The notes: generated by a model not told the origin, from the letters alone. 64,000 nucleotides of DNA from Mycobacterium sp. OTB74 (GCF_029892685.1 NZ_JARXVD010000004.1:285979-349978), one strand, 5' to 3'; positions 18,574 to 30,115 are shown, counted from the stretch's first letter. Made by a program: numbers and translations.

Positions 18574-20112
18574 GTGGCGGAAACGCTGTACGCACCCTGC
18601 GGCGATCTGAGCCTGGCGTATCAGGTGTTCGGCGACGGGCCGGTCGAGCTTGTCTTCGTCGGGCCGATGGTCTTCCACGTCGAGTTGTTCTGGGCCATGC
18701 CCGAGTTCAAGGCCTTTTTCGATCAGCTCGCCACTTTTTGTCGCGTCGTCATGTTCGATAAGGCCGGGGTCGGTCTGTCGGACCCCATCCCGAAAGTTCG
18801 TTTGCTTGAAGAGCGAGCAGCCGAGATCGAGGCCGTTATGGACGCCGCCGGCTTCGGCAAGCCCGTCGTGTTCGGTATGAGCGAAGGCGGCCCACAGGCC
18901 ATCGCGTTTGCGGCAAAGCGACCAGAGCGAACGCGAGCACTGATCCTCTACGGTTCTCTCGCATTCGCAGGGGGCGGGTGGGACGACTTGGACGGCGACC
19001 CGGGTGAACTGCGGGCGCGCGTCCTGGCCGAGCTGGGTGAGAACTACACGCCATCGACGAAGCAGTTGGCCCGGTTCCAAGAAATGGGCCGTGCTGCGCG
19101 CTCGGCGTGGGGCAGCGGCGCGACGGCGAAAGCTTTTTTCCCGTCGGTCCGGTCGATGCGCCAGCTCGCGATGGTCGAGCGCATGTGCGCCAGCCCGGGC
19201 ATGTTGCGCGCAACGATGGAATCAAATTACCGGATCGACGTGCGGCCGCTTTTGCCGACGCTCTCCGCACCGACCCTGGTCATCCATGCCCGCGAGGACA
19301 CCACACCGGTGCAGAACAGCCGCTACCTCGCTGACCATATTCCGGGGGCGCGGTACCTCGAGGTCGACGGCGCTGATCACGCACCCTGGTTCACCGAACC
19401 CCACAAGATCCTGACCAGCATCGAGGAGTTCCTCACCGGCAGCCGTGCCGCACCGCCGCGGTCGCACCGTGCGCTGCGTACCGTGCTGTTCACCGATATC
19501 GTCGCCTCGACCGAACACGCTGCAGCCATCGGCGACGAGCGGTGGCGCGCAGTGCTGCACCGCTTTGGTGAGATCACCGCCGACCTCACGCAACGGTTCG
19601 GCGGCACGGTGGTGCAACACACCGGCGACGGTCACCTCATGACGTTCGACGGCCCGACGCAGGCCATCCGCTGCGCCGAGGCATTACGCGCGGACGTCGA
19701 GACGCTGGGCGTCGAGATCCGTGCCGGCATACACACCGGCGAATGCGAACTGCTCGACAACGACATCGGGGGCATTGCAGTACACATCGCCGCGCGGATC
19801 TGCGGCCAAGCCGGCGGTCGGGAAATCCTGGTTTCCCGCACCGTGCGCGACCTGGTCGTCGGCTCGGGCACCGGCTTCGAGGACCGCGGCTGTGCCGAGC
19901 TGCGTGGCGTACCCGGTACATGGCAACTCTTGGCGGTGAATCGCCATGGCGCGCAGGCGGGATCGGCCGAGGCAGAGCTGGCATCAATGCCGACCCCCGA
20001 CCGTCGGTCCTCGATGCGCCGCTCAGATCGCGCGGTCGAGGTGATCGTCAGGCGGACACCGTGGATCGTGCGCGGGATGGCCCGCCTCGCCCCGGTCACC
20101 GGCCGGAGATGA
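18574..20112 (+). CDS. Alpha/beta hydrolase-adenylate cyclase fusion (LipJ type)
   Basis: This 512-residue two-domain protein resembles mycobacterial LipJ. Residues 1-290 form an alpha/beta hydrolase with nucleophile GMSEGG (Ser103), acid HAREDTTP and His in DGADHAPW. Residues about 300-460 form a class III nucleotide cyclase domain with the two metal aspartates in LFTDIVAST (Asp308) and HTGDGHL (Asp352). In the catalytic NxxxR position the sequence reads VHIAARI, so His404 replaces the canonical Asn while Arg408 is kept. It may link sensing or hydrolysis of a small molecule to cyclic nucleotide output. It starts at GTG 18574. Confidence 0.88.
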   Translation: MAETLYAPCGDLSLAYQVFGDGPVELVFVGPMVFHVELFWAMPEFKAFFDQLATFCRVVMFDKAGVGLSDPIPKVRLLEERAAEIEAVMDAAGFGKPVVFGMSEGGPQAIAFAAKRPERTRALILYGSLAFAGGGWDDLDGDPGELRARVLAELGENYTPSTKQLARFQEMGRAARSAWGSGATAKAFFPSVRSMRQLAMVERMCASPGMLRATMESNYRIDVRPLLPTLSAPTLVIHAREDTTPVQNSRYLADHIPGARYLEVDGADHAPWFTEPHKILTSIEEFLTGSRAAPPRSHRALRTVLFTDIVASTEHAAAIGDERWRAVLHRFGEITADLTQRFGGTVVQHTGDGHLMTFDGPTQAIRCAEALRADVETLGVEIRAGIHTGECELLDNDIGGIAVHIAARICGQAGGREILVSRTVRDLVVGSGTGFEDRGCAELRGVPGTWQLLAVNRHGAQAGSAEAELASMPTPDRRSSMRRSDRAVEVIVRRTPWIVRGMARLAPVTGRR

Positions 20113-20168
20113 GCAAACAGCCAGTCCCACAACCTGATCGAGCACAGCGCGCAGGGCCACCCGTGCCG

Positions 20169-22991
20169 CTACCCGCTGTTGCGCAGCGCCGTCGCGAGGC
20201 CGCTCATGGTCAGCAGGATGCCGCGCTGCACCAGCTCGTCTTCGTCACCGGAGCGGTAGCGGCGCAACAACTCGACCTGCAGGTGGTTCAACGGTTCCAG
20301 GTACGGGAAGCGGTTGAACACCGATCGCGCCAACGCCGGGTTGTCGGCCAGCAGGTTGTCCTGCCCGGTGATGAGCGCGTGCATTCGGATGCTGCGGTCG
20401 TGTTCGGCGACGATCTTGTCGAACACCCTGTGCCGCAACGCTTCGTCGTCGACCAGTGAGGCGTACCGCGCTGCCAGACCCATGTCGGACTTGGCCAGCA
20501 CCTGGGCCATGTTGGAAAGCACGGTGCGGAAGAACGGCCAGCGCGCATACAGGTCCTGCAGGGTCTGCAGACCGCCTGGGGTGCTATCGATGAACTCCTC
20601 GAACGCCGTCCCGGTCCCATACCAGCCGGGCAGCATGACCCGGGACTGGCTCCAGGCCAGCACCCACGGGATGGCCCGCAGATCGGAGATTGATGTGGTG
20701 GGCTTGCGCGACGTCGGGCGACTGCCGATGTTGAGCGCGCCGATCTCGCTGACCGGCGTCGACGCCTTGAAGTATTCGACGAATCCCGGTGTGTCATGGA
20801 CCAAGTCGGCGTACGCGTGTTGTGCACGGGCAGCCAGGTCGTCGAGCACCTGGTACGCCGGGCCGGCCGCATCACCCAAGCCCTCGACATCCAGCAGCGT
20901 GGATTCCAGCGTTGCGGACAGCAGCGATTCCAGATTGCGCTGCGCCGCATGGGGTTCGGCGTACTTGGCGGCGATCACTTCGCCCTGCTCGGTGATCCGC
21001 AACGAACCCCGCACCGCGCCCGGCGGCTGGGCCAGGATCGCGTCGTAGCTGGGGCCGCCCCCGCGGCCGACGGTGCCACCGCGGCCATGGAACAGCCGCA
21101 AGCGGATACCGGTCTTGCGGGCCGATTCCACCAGATCCAGCTCGGCCCGGTACAGCGCCCAGTTCGCGGCCAGATAGCCACCATCTTTGTTGGAATCGGA
21201 GTAGCCCAGCATCACCTCCTGCTGTTCCCCGCGTGCGGTCACGATCGCCCGGTACAGCGGAATGTCAAGAGCCGCTTCAAGAATCGATGATCCACGCTGC
21301 AGATCGTCGATCGTCTCGAACAACGGCACGATGCCCACCGGGCTGTGCGGATCAGCCCCCGCGGCATCGAGCAGACCCACCTCCTTGAGCAGGATCGCCG
21401 CCTCCAGCATGTCCGACACCGACTGGCACATCGAGATGATGTAGTTGGGCACCGCCTGTGCTCCGTACACGTTCACCGCGTGCGCGGCAGCGGCGACGAT
21501 GTCGAGTTCCTTGCGGGCGAGATCAGACAGCTGGGCGTCCGGGCCGACCAGAGGGCGCCGGGTGGACAGCTCCGCCACCAGAACCGATATCCGGGCGTCT
21601 TCGTCCAGGGACTGGTAGTCGTCGTGCACGCCGGCCCAGGCCAGCAGTTCGGCCACCACCTGCTCATGCACGTCGGAGTTCTGCCGCATATCCAGGCCAC
21701 ACAAGTGAAAACCGAAGACGTGCACCGATTCTCGCAGCATTGCCAGCCGGTCATCGGCCAGCACCGCACTGCCGTTGGCCCGCAACGAGCTGTCGATGGC
21801 GTTCAGGTCGGCCAGCAGCTCGGCCGGCGTCTGATAGCGCGGCAGAGCCAGATTCAGCTCATGCTCGGGTTGACGGTCCAGGATGTCGGCGGCAGTGGCG
21901 GTCAGCCGAGCCCGGATCACCCGCAACGCGCACCGGTAGGGCTCGTCGGCCGAGACCGGTTCGGTGCACTCCGCCGCCAACGCCTGCAGGTCAGGGCTGA
22001 CGTGCACCAACCGCGCCGACATCGACAGCTCCTGTTCCAGCGCGGTCAGCTCGGCGAAATAGTGATCCAGCGCGGTGTAGGCGGCACTGCCGGTGGCCAG
22101 CCGCACCACCTCGGCGGTGACATTGGGGTTGCCGTCACGGTCGCCGCCGATCCACGAACCCGGCCGCAGCATCGGCTGCTCCAATAGGTCCGCACCAGGC
22201 CAGCGGGCCTGGAGGGCGGCGCGCACTTCTGCGTTGACCTGCGGGATGACCTCAAAGAACGCCGCCGGGTAGTACCGCAGACCGGTGGCGATCTCATCTT
22301 GAATCTTCAAGCGCGCCAAGCGGATCAACGCGGTCTGCCACAGCGTCAGGATGTGCCGCCGCAACTCGATCTCGATGCTGCGGTCATCGCGGGTGCACGT
22401 ATACCCACGCATCCGCAGCCGCATCAATTCGGTGATCCGATTTTGGGTGTCGAACACGGTGCGGCGCCGCGTCTCTGTCGGGTGCGCGGTGATCACCGGG
22501 GCTACCAGGGCACCTCGCAGCGCGTCGGCAACGGTATCGGCATCGAGGTCGGCGGTGTCGAGCTTGAGGTAGGTGGCCGCCAGGCTGCTGTTCTGTGGCG
22601 GTTCACCGGCGGCGACGTGCACGGCTCGGCGGCGCTCCCGATGAATGTCCTCGGCCACGTTGGCAAGCAGCGCGAAGTGGGTGAATGCCCGGATCACCGG
22701 AATGGCCTGCCGAGCGTCGATACCGTCGAACAGAGCGGCCAACTCGGCGCGGTCGATCTCCGACCGGCGCACCCGGAACGATTCCACCCGGGCCCGCTCC
22801 ACCAGCTCGAAAACAGCCTCTCCGTTCTGCTCTCGAACGGTGTCACCGAGGATCGCCCCGAGCAGCCGGATGTCCTCACGCATGGGTTCGGTGGCCTCTC
22901 GGCCTACCTGGGTCCGCAGCACCGAACCGATCGGAAGTAGTGCGGTATCTGGCCCCTCGGTAACGTCGGAAGCCTCGGAATCCCCTGCCAT
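20169..22991 (-). CDS. ppc: Phosphoenolpyruvate carboxylase
   Basis: This anaplerotic enzyme converts PEP and bicarbonate to oxaloacetate. The 940-residue protein has the catalytic-His region [16 protein letters not shown], the loop [18 protein letters not shown] and the C-terminal [11 protein letters not shown]. It lies convergent with the cyclase gene and next to the glycolytic cluster. Its presence agrees with fast-growing mycobacteria; M. tuberculosis, as I recall, relies on other anaplerotic enzymes. Confidence 0.97.
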   Translation of the reverse strand: MAGDSEASDVTEGPDTALLPIGSVLRTQVGREATEPMREDIRLLGAILGDTVREQNGEAVFELVERARVESFRVRRSEIDRAELAALFDGIDARQAIPVIRAFTHFALLANVAEDIHRERRRAVHVAAGEPPQNSSLAATYLKLDTADLDADTVADALRGALVAPVITAHPTETRRRTVFDTQNRITELMRLRMRGYTCTRDDRSIEIELRRHILTLWQTALIRLARLKIQDEIATGLRYYPAAFFEVIPQVNAEVRAALQARWPGADLLEQPMLRPGSWIGGDRDGNPNVTAEVVRLATGSAAYTALDHYFAELTALEQELSMSARLVHVSPDLQALAAECTEPVSADEPYRCALRVIRARLTATAADILDRQPEHELNLALPRYQTPAELLADLNAIDSSLRANGSAVLADDRLAMLRESVHVFGFHLCGLDMRQNSDVHEQVVAELLAWAGVHDDYQSLDEDARISVLVAELSTRRPLVGPDAQLSDLARKELDIVAAAAHAVNVYGAQAVPNYIISMCQSVSDMLEAAILLKEVGLLDAAGADPHSPVGIVPLFETIDDLQRGSSILEAALDIPLYRAIVTARGEQQEVMLGYSDSNKDGGYLAANWALYRAELDLVESARKTGIRLRLFHGRGGTVGRGGGPSYDAILAQPPGAVRGSLRITEQGEVIAAKYAEPHAAQRNLESLLSATLESTLLDVEGLGDAAGPAYQVLDDLAARAQHAYADLVHDTPGFVEYFKASTPVSEIGALNIGSRPTSRKPTTSISDLRAIPWVLAWSQSRVMLPGWYGTGTAFEEFIDSTPGGLQTLQDLYARWPFFRTVLSNMAQVLAKSDMGLAARYASLVDDEALRHRVFDKIVAEHDRSIRMHALITGQDNLLADNPALARSVFNRFPYLEPLNHLQVELLRRYRSGDEDELVQRGILLTMSGLATALRNSG

Positions 22992-23072
22992 CAGTCCAGT
23001 ATCGACGGCCTGACGCGGTGGCGCAGGGCGAAGGTCAGTGCGTCGGGGTGGGTACGACGATGGGCGTCGTGG

Positions 23073-23501
23073 TCAGCTGACGGTGGTGACCGGTGCCGGT
23101 GCGCCCGCCGGGACGATCGGCGTGGTCGACGTGCTCGACGAATCCTTCGCGGACGAGCCCCCACTGGACTGTGACTTGGTCGAGGCCGCCTGCTGCCCGT
23201 TCGGCATCACGATCGGCGTCGACGAGGATTCGTCGCCTCCACCCTTTCCGCCGCCCTTGCCGTTGTCGGAGTCCTCGCCGGCACTCGGTGGCCAGTCCAC
23301 CGCGGTCGGTGGCCAGGCCTGCGGTGATGATCCGCCACCACCGGGAGGCGCACATCCCGCACCTGCGCCGAAATCACCCGCGGTCGTGCAGTCCGCATCC
23401 GCCAACGGTGCGCCAATCCAGGCGGCCACCGACCAGGCTCCGACCCCGACGGCCGCGAGCCAGCGGCGGCCTGTCATGGCGGGTTTCCGAAAGGTGCTCA
23501 T
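23073..23501 (-). CDS. Secreted low-complexity protein coupled to MspA-like gene
   Basis: This 142-residue protein has a signal peptide (WLAAVGVGAWSVAAWIGAPL, probable cleavage after ADA) followed by a low-complexity chain rich in Gly, Ser, Pro and Thr, including NGKGGGKGGGDESSSTP. One short disulfide-capable pair is present (Cys38 and Cys50). TPIV is repeated near residues 94 and 127. The ATG overlaps the stop of the porin-like gene (ATGA), so the two are co-translated. It is not recognised as a known family; a wall-spanning or porin-associated role is only a guess. Confidence 0.7.
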   Translation of the reverse strand: MSTFRKPAMTGRRWLAAVGVGAWSVAAWIGAPLADADCTTAGDFGAGAGCAPPGGGGSSPQAWPPTAVDWPPSAGEDSDNGKGGGKGGGDESSSTPIVMPNGQQAASTKSQSSGGSSAKDSSSTSTTPIVPAGAPAPVTTVS

Positions 23502-24142
23502 AGTTGCAGGATGTCACCGTAGGCGTTGACGCTGTCGTCGTTCTTGTCGGTGTCGATGGTTACCGTCGAGAAGAATCTGATGGACACCGGCCCCCCGCAC
23601 GCGTCAACCTTGACGTGCGCGTCGTGCACAGTGATGCCGCCGGTACGGCCCTTGAGTGACTTCTTCCCGAGCACCACGTTGGTGATGGTGCCGGGTAGCA
23701 GGTTCACCGAGACATTGCCTTCCAGGTCGGCGTAGGGGCCGATCGCACTGAAGAGGTTGCTGCTGTTGAAGCCCGGGTTGACACCGATCTCGGCGTCGCC
23801 GCCGACACTTGCTCCCTCACTCAGGTCGATCTGGCAACCGAGCTGCAGGCCCAGGATCAGCGTCCCGTTGTTGACGGCCGACGAACCACTGCCGCCGATG
23901 GTGGCCGCGGCCTTGCCGGTGACGAACCCTTCCCGGGTGAACGCGGTAGCTGCCATGTTCGGCACCGAGTTAATGGTCATCTGGGTGAGACCGACGCCAA
24001 GATGCCAGCCGTCTTCGGTGTTGGTGGACTGCGCAACATCGGCGACCGGCAGGGGCTCTGCCTTGGCCACGGGTCCGCCCACCCCGCCGGTCGCGCAGAG
24101 CAGAGCCATCGCACCGGCACGAACAAGTTTCAGCACACACAC
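23498..24142 (-). CDS. MspA-family porin-like protein
   Basis: This is a predicted mycolic-acid outer-membrane channel or related secreted beta protein. The chain of about 214 residues has a signal peptide ending near VAKAEP, then family features: DGWHLGVGLTQ, TREGFVTGKAAATI, GTLILGLQLGCQIDL, SVNLLPGTITNVVLGKK and the end DKNDDSVNAYGDIL. Two cysteines (in LGCQ and DACGG) could form a disulfide, a trait of the MspA relatives rather than MspA itself. The start is GTG 24142 or GTG 24136; the AGG upstream fits 24136 better. Confidence 0.82.
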   Translation of the reverse strand: MCVLKLVRAGAMALLCATGGVGGPVAKAEPLPVADVAQSTNTEDGWHLGVGLTQMTINSVPNMAATAFTREGFVTGKAAATIGGSGSSAVNNGTLILGLQLGCQIDLSEGASVGGDAEIGVNPGFNSSNLFSAIGPYADLEGNVSVNLLPGTITNVVLGKKSLKGRTGGITVHDAHVKVDACGGPVSIRFFSTVTIDTDKNDDSVNAYGDILQL

Positions 24143-24261
24143 CTGCCTAACCGAAGCAATCGATTGACTGTGGTCGCGGCAACATCTCCCCCGAGCCCGC
24201 CAGCGATAATAGGTCCTGCCCCTGAGTGATTCCTGTTACGCCCAGTTGCCTCCGCATAAGC

Positions 24262-24296
24262 AAAACCGGCCCCGCCATTCAGGCGGAGCCGGTTTT
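24262..24296 (-). terminator. secG terminator
   Basis: The inverted repeat AAAACCGGC...GCCGGTTTT pairs 14 of 15 bases around a 5-base loop, 17 bases past the secG stop. It has A-runs on one side and T-runs on the other, so it could also stop plus-strand transcription. Confidence 0.85.
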
Positions 24297-24312
24297 GGCA
24301 ACGTTGACGCGG

Positions 24313-24549
24313 TCAGGCGGCGTATTTGATCTGAAGGGCCATAGCGATGATCGAGACCACCCAGATGGCGACGATGAAATAGGTCAGCCGGTCGAGGTTC
24401 TTCTCCACCACGGTCGAACCCGAAAGGCTGGACTGCACACCGCCACCGAACAGCGTCGACAGGCCGCCACCCTTGGCCCGGTGAAGCAACACCAGCAACA
24501 CAACCAACACACTGGTGACGATCAACGTGATCTGCAGGGCCAAAACCAT
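24313..24549 (-). CDS. secG: SecG, preprotein translocase subunit
   Basis: SecG is a small subunit of the SecYEG channel. The 78-residue protein has two membrane spans (LQITLIVTSVLVVLLVLLH and YFIVAIWVVSIIAMALQI) joined by the typical RAKGGGLSTLFGGGVQSSL loop. It lies 55 bp beyond tpiA in the same direction, the usual mycobacterial placement, and ends at a strong hairpin. Confidence 0.95.
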   Translation of the reverse strand: MVLALQITLIVTSVLVVLLVLLHRAKGGGLSTLFGGGVQSSLSGSTVVEKNLDRLTYFIVAIWVVSIIAMALQIKYAA

Positions 24550-24604
24550 GACTGACAGCCTACCGGTGCCGTGCGCGGATCAAGGCAGCGGCCCAATTTG
24601 CCGT

Positions 24605-25390
24605 CTACGGCAGCGGCCCACCTGCGGCGATCGCCGACAGTGTGGCGAACTGCTCGCCGTCCAGCGAGGCACCACCGACCAGAGCGCCGTCCACATCGGT
24701 CTGCGCCACGATCTCACCGACGTTCTTGGCGTTCACCGAGCCGCCGTAGAGCACCCGGACACCTGCTGCGATGTCGGCCGAAGCCAGCTCCGCCAGAGTG
24801 GCCCGGATAGCCGCACACACTTCTTGCGCGTCGGCGGCACTGGCCACCCGCCCGGTACCGATCGCCCACACCGGTTCGTAAGCGATCACCACCTGGCTGA
24901 TCTGATCGGCGGACAACCCGGCCAGCGAGCCCTTGAGCTGCTCGACGTTGTAGGCGACGTGGTTGCCGGCCTCGCGGATGTCCAGACCCTCGCCGATGCA
25001 GACGATGGGGGTCAGCCCATGCTTGAGTGCCGCGGCGGCCTTGGCCGCCACCAGCTCATCGGACTCCGCGTGGTAGGTCCGCCGCTCCGAGTGACCAACC
25101 ACTGCGAAGGTGCAGCCCAGCTTCGCCAGGAACGCACCGCTGATCTCACCGGTGTAAGCGCCTGACTCGTGCTGCGAAACGTCCTGCGCACCATAGGTGA
25201 GCTTCAGCTTGTCGCCGTCGACCAGGGTCTGCACGCTGCGCAGGTCGGTGAACGGCGGGATGACGGTGACGTCGACCTTGTCGAAGTACTTGTCCGGCAA
25301 GGCAAATGCGATCTTCTGCACCAGGGCGATGGCCTCGAAATGGTTGAGGTTCATCTTCCAGTTTCCCGCGATGAGCGGTTTACGCGACAA
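24605..25390 (-). CDS. tpiA: Triosephosphate isomerase
   Basis: The enzyme interconverts dihydroxyacetone phosphate and glyceraldehyde 3-phosphate. The 261-residue TIM barrel shows the substrate lysine in GNWKMNLNH, the electrophilic His in VVGHSERR, the catalytic Glu in [11 protein letters not shown] and the phosphate loop YGGSVNAKN. It lies 8 bp downstream of pgk in the gap-pgk-tpiA operon. Confidence 0.98.
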   Translation of the reverse strand: MSRKPLIAGNWKMNLNHFEAIALVQKIAFALPDKYFDKVDVTVIPPFTDLRSVQTLVDGDKLKLTYGAQDVSQHESGAYTGEISGAFLAKLGCTFAVVGHSERRTYHAESDELVAAKAAAALKHGLTPIVCIGEGLDIREAGNHVAYNVEQLKGSLAGLSADQISQVVIAYEPVWAIGTGRVASAADAQEVCAAIRATLAELASADIAAGVRVLYGGSVNAKNVGEIVAQTDVDGALVGGASLDGEQFATLSAIAAGGPLP

Positions 25391-25398
25391 GTGAGCTC

Positions 25399-26625
25399 CT
25401 AGGTCTCGAGAACGGCGATGCCGGGAAGTTCTTTGCCCTCAAGGTATTCCAGTGAGGCGCCGCCACCGGTGGAGATGTGGGAGAAGCCGTCCTCGGGCAG
25501 TCCGAGCTGGCGCACCGCAGCAGCCGAGTCGCCCCCGCCGACGACGCTGAAGGCGCCCTTCGACGTAGCGGTGATGATGGCCTCGGCGACACCCTTGGTG
25601 CCCGCGGCGAACGACGGAAACTCGAACACGCCCATAGGACCATTCCAGAACACCGTCTTGGCGTTGCTCAGCAGCGCAGTGAAGCGACGGACCGACGCCG
25701 GGCCGACGTCCAGGCCCATCTTGCCCTCCGAAATCCGGTCCGCGGCAACGGTTTCCGGCTCTGCGTCTGCGGCGAACTTGTCCGCCACCACGATGTCCAC
25801 GGGTAGATGGATGACGTCGCCGTAGTCCTCCAGGAGCTTGCGGCAGGTGTCGATCATCTCCTCCTGCAGCAGCGAGGTGCCTACCGAAACTCCTTGGGCA
25901 GCAAGGAAGGTGAAGCACATGCCGCCGCCGATGATCAGGCTGTCGGCCTTGGTGGCCAGGTTCTCGATGACCGCCAGTTTGTCGGAGACCTTCGACCCGC
26001 CGAGCACCACGGCGTACGGCCGATCGGTCGAACTGGTCAGCTGCTCAAGCACTTTGACCTCAGCGCCGACCAGCGTGCCGGCATAGTGCGGCAATAACGT
26101 CGCGACGTCATAGACCGAGGCCTGCTTACGATGCACCACGCCGAAACCGTCGGAGACGAATGCGCCCGGCGAACCATCGGCGCCCTCGACCAACGCGGCC
26201 AACTCGTGCGCCAGAGCCATCCGCTCGGCGTCATCCTTGCTGGTCTCGCGCGGGTCGAACCGAATGTTCTCCAGCAGCAACACATCTCCGTCGGTCAGGC
26301 CCTCGGCGCGAGCGAGCGCATCGGTGCCCACCACATCACCAGCCAGCTGCACGTGGCGGCCCAACTGCTCCCCCAACGCGGCGGCGACGGGTGCCAGCGA
26401 GAACTTGGGATCGGGACCGCCCTTGGGGCGGCCCAGATGCGCAGTGACGACCACCTTGGCACCCGCCTCGGCCAGCGCTTTGAGCGTGGGCGCCGAGGCG
26501 ATGATCCGGCCGGGATCGGTGATATTGCCGTCATCGTCGAGCGGGATGTTGAGGTCGGAGCGCACCAATACGCCCCGACCTTCGACGCCTTCGCTCAGCA
26601 ACTCATCAAGAGTCCTGATGCTCAT
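25399..26625 (-). CDS. pgk: Phosphoglycerate kinase
   Basis: This glycolytic kinase makes ATP from 1,3-bisphosphoglycerate. The 408-residue protein begins [20 protein letters not shown] and carries [30 protein letters not shown] and the C-terminal [13 protein letters not shown] and [14 protein letters not shown] use the ATG at 26625; the open frame extends upstream into gap in another phase and is spurious there. It lies 23 bp behind gap. Confidence 0.98.
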   Translation of the reverse strand: MSIRTLDELLSEGVEGRGVLVRSDLNIPLDDDGNITDPGRIIASAPTLKALAEAGAKVVVTAHLGRPKGGPDPKFSLAPVAAALGEQLGRHVQLAGDVVGTDALARAEGLTDGDVLLLENIRFDPRETSKDDAERMALAHELAALVEGADGSPGAFVSDGFGVVHRKQASVYDVATLLPHYAGTLVGAEVKVLEQLTSSTDRPYAVVLGGSKVSDKLAVIENLATKADSLIIGGGMCFTFLAAQGVSVGTSLLQEEMIDTCRKLLEDYGDVIHLPVDIVVADKFAADAEPETVAADRISEGKMGLDVGPASVRRFTALLSNAKTVFWNGPMGVFEFPSFAAGTKGVAEAIITATSKGAFSVVGGGDSAAAVRQLGLPEDGFSHISTGGGASLEYLEGKELPGIAVLET

Positions 26626-26648
26626 AGATAATTCCTGTCGCTTGACGC

Positions 26649-27686
<1,038 letters not shown>

Positions 27687-27836
27687 CTAAATGGATGATG
27701 CCTTGACTTAGGTGATGCTGTGAAAACCGCTCGCGGCCCAGCCTAATGGTCTGCCTTACTGCGTATGCGTTCTGGTCAGCAAGGTCGGCCCGAACAGGAA
27801 TTCCACCTATTCAGCCTCGGTAAGCGCAGTCGTTAC

Positions 27837-29213
27837 CTACGCGGCCTCGGTGATCGCGGTCATCACCGGCGGCTCCTTGGTCAGACCGCGGGTCAGCACC
27901 AATAGGTAGATGACGCCGATGGTCAGCCAGCTCACGCCGAGAATCAGCGCCTTGGAGTCCAACTGAGTCAGCAGGTAGGCGTCGATCACCGCGCCGATGG
28001 CCGGCAGCAGCAGATACCGCGCACCATTGAGCCCTTGCCCGCGGTTCCGTAGGTAGTACGCGATGACCGCGATATTGACCAGGGTGAATCCGGTGAACGC
28101 GCCGAAGTTGATGAACGACGTCGATGTGGTGACATCGAGGAAGATCGCGCCCAGGCCGACGACGCCGCACAGGGCGATGTTGAAAACCGGGGTGTGGAAG
28201 CGTTCCGATACCCAGCCGAACACCCGCTCGGGCAGCACCCGGTCCCGGCCCATCGCGTACAGCAATCGGGCCACCGCGGCCTGCGCGGCCAGGCCCGAGG
28301 TGAACTGTCCGACGATCAGCCCCCAGAGGAACACCAAGCCAAAAAGTCTGCCGCCGATGGTCTTTGCGATATCGGCGGCCAGCGATTCGCTGTTGGCGAA
28401 TACCCCGCCCGGCGAAACCAGCGTGACGAAATAGGTCACCACGATGAAGATCGCACCGCCGATCAACGCGACCAGGACAATCGCCCGCGGCACGGTGCGC
28501 TCCGCATTGTGCGTCTCTTCGGTGAGCGTGCTGATGGCGTCGAAACCCAGGAACGAATAGGCCGCGACAGCCGCGCCCGCTGCCAGCGGCCCGAAGCCGC
28601 CGCCGGTGAAGGGCACGGTCGACACCAGCGAATGTAACCCGTGGAGCAGGTAGGCGACGGACAACGCCACGAACAGCACCAGGATCAGCATCTGCACCGT
28701 CATCAAGACAAAATTGGTGCGGTCGGCCACCTTCAGACCCAGCACGTTCAGCGCCGAGGTGATCAGGATGAACGCAATGACCCACACCGCAATCGGCACG
28801 TTCGGGTACTCACCCTTGAGGTAGGCCGCACCGATCAGCCAGATGACCAGTGGCAGGAACAGGTAATCCAGCAGGATCGTCCAGCCCACCACGAAGCCCA
28901 GCCGCGAGTCGAGTGCCGAACGGACATAGGTGTAGGCCGACCCCGCGACCGGATAGCGTTTGGCCATCACGCCGTAACTCAGCGCGGTGAAGAACATGGC
29001 CGCCGTCGCCAACAGATATGAGCCGGCACTACCACCGCCGGACTTCTCGGCGATCACCCCGAAGATGCCGAGCACGATGATCGGGCACATGTAGGCCAGC
29101 CCGAACAGCACCAGCGAGCGCAGACCCAGCTGCTTGCGCAGCGTGCCGTGATGTTCGTGGTGCTGGCTACCCGCAGTATCTCCGGCACCCGCTGTATCTC
29201 CGGCAATGGTCAT
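27837..29213 (-). CDS. APC-superfamily amino-acid permease
   Basis: This 458-residue transporter has about twelve membrane spans. The family signs are GLAYMCPIIVLGIFGVIAEK in the first span, AGSAYTYVRSALDSRLGFVV and FLGFDAISTLTEETHNAERT, all typical of APC amino-acid or polyamine permeases. Its ATG overlaps the stop of the nitrilase-family gene (ATGA), so it probably imports the substrate or exports the product of that hydrolase. Beyond its stop the reading frame shows an imperfect copy of its last nine codons. Confidence 0.9.
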   Translation of the reverse strand: MTIAGDTAGAGDTAGSQHHEHHGTLRKQLGLRSLVLFGLAYMCPIIVLGIFGVIAEKSGGGSAGSYLLATAAMFFTALSYGVMAKRYPVAGSAYTYVRSALDSRLGFVVGWTILLDYLFLPLVIWLIGAAYLKGEYPNVPIAVWVIAFILITSALNVLGLKVADRTNFVLMTVQMLILVLFVALSVAYLLHGLHSLVSTVPFTGGGFGPLAAGAAVAAYSFLGFDAISTLTEETHNAERTVPRAIVLVALIGGAIFIVVTYFVTLVSPGGVFANSESLAADIAKTIGGRLFGLVFLWGLIVGQFTSGLAAQAAVARLLYAMGRDRVLPERVFGWVSERFHTPVFNIALCGVVGLGAIFLDVTTSTSFINFGAFTGFTLVNIAVIAYYLRNRGQGLNGARYLLLPAIGAVIDAYLLTQLDSKALILGVSWLTIGVIYLLVLTRGLTKEPPVMTAITEAA

Positions 29214-30085
29214 GACGTTCCTCTCGGTTGCCAGCTCGTGGGGTCGATCCGTCCTGCGTAGATGGGTAGGTCGATCAGCGGATCGTCGGGCGCCAACTGG
29301 GACCACATGCGGTTGCTGCCTTCGGTGCCGTGCTCACGCACCCTGGTCACGTCGTCCAGGTCCAGCACCACCGACAGCACGCCGGGCTCGGCGGTGGGCA
29401 GGTCGCCGAGCACCGTGCCCTCCGGATCACAGACGATCGATCCGCCGGTGCCCACTGGCCCCGCGGCGTTGACGCTGAGCATGAACACCTGATTGACGAT
29501 CGCATTGGCCTGAGCCAGTACGCGTTCCTGCTTCCGGTCGGCCCCAATGGTCTTGACCACGTTGACCACGAACTCGGCACCCAGCCACGCCACGCTGCGG
29601 GTCGATTCGGGAAACCAGGCGTCGTAGCAGATCGACAGTCCGCCGCGGCCGACACCGGGCATGTCATAAACGATGAATTCATGTCCGGCAGACCAGGTTT
29701 CGAACGGCCGCCACGGGAACACCTTGCGGTAACTGGACACCAGCCGACCGGTCGGGTCGAACACCAACTGGGTGTTGTACACCCGGTTGTCATCGCCGAG
29801 TTCGGGCACCGAACCCGGGATCAACCACACGCCGAGCCGAGCCGCAACCTCTCCGAGTGCCCGCACCCGCGCCCCGTCCAGCGATTCGGCTGCCGCCCTC
29901 AGCCACTCATTGCTGTCCGGGGCCTGGTCGCAGTCACCACACAGATGGATCTCCGGGAACACCAGCAGATCGAGATCAGCTGACTCGCGCTTGATTTGGG
30001 CCGCCTGGGACTCGAGCTGACCAACCGGATCGGGACCTGTCGATGGCGGGAACTGCGCCAGCGCAACAGATAAAGTGCGGCCCAC
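29210..30085 (-). CDS. Nitrilase-superfamily carbon-nitrogen hydrolase
   Basis: This 291-residue cytosolic amidase- or nitrilase-like enzyme has the Glu-Lys-Cys triad: Glu in LLVFPEIHLCG, Lys in SSYRKVFPWRP and Cys in LSICYDAWFPE. The family hydrolyses amides, nitriles or N-carbamoyl groups; the exact substrate is not readable. It starts at GTG 30085 and overlaps the amino-acid permease downstream, so an amide- or carbamoyl-amino-acid substrate is a reasonable inference. This pair is absent from the same interval of M. tuberculosis as I recall it. Confidence 0.88.
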   Translation of the reverse strand: MGRTLSVALAQFPPSTGPDPVGQLESQAAQIKRESADLDLLVFPEIHLCGDCDQAPDSNEWLRAAAESLDGARVRALGEVAARLGVWLIPGSVPELGDDNRVYNTQLVFDPTGRLVSSYRKVFPWRPFETWSAGHEFIVYDMPGVGRGGLSICYDAWFPESTRSVAWLGAEFVVNVVKTIGADRKQERVLAQANAIVNQVFMLSVNAAGPVGTGGSIVCDPEGTVLGDLPTAEPGVLSVVLDLDDVTRVREHGTEGSNRMWSQLAPDDPLIDLPIYAGRIDPTSWQPRGTS

Positions 30086-30115
30086 CTTCAGCAGATTAGA
30101 CCGAATATCGCCGCG

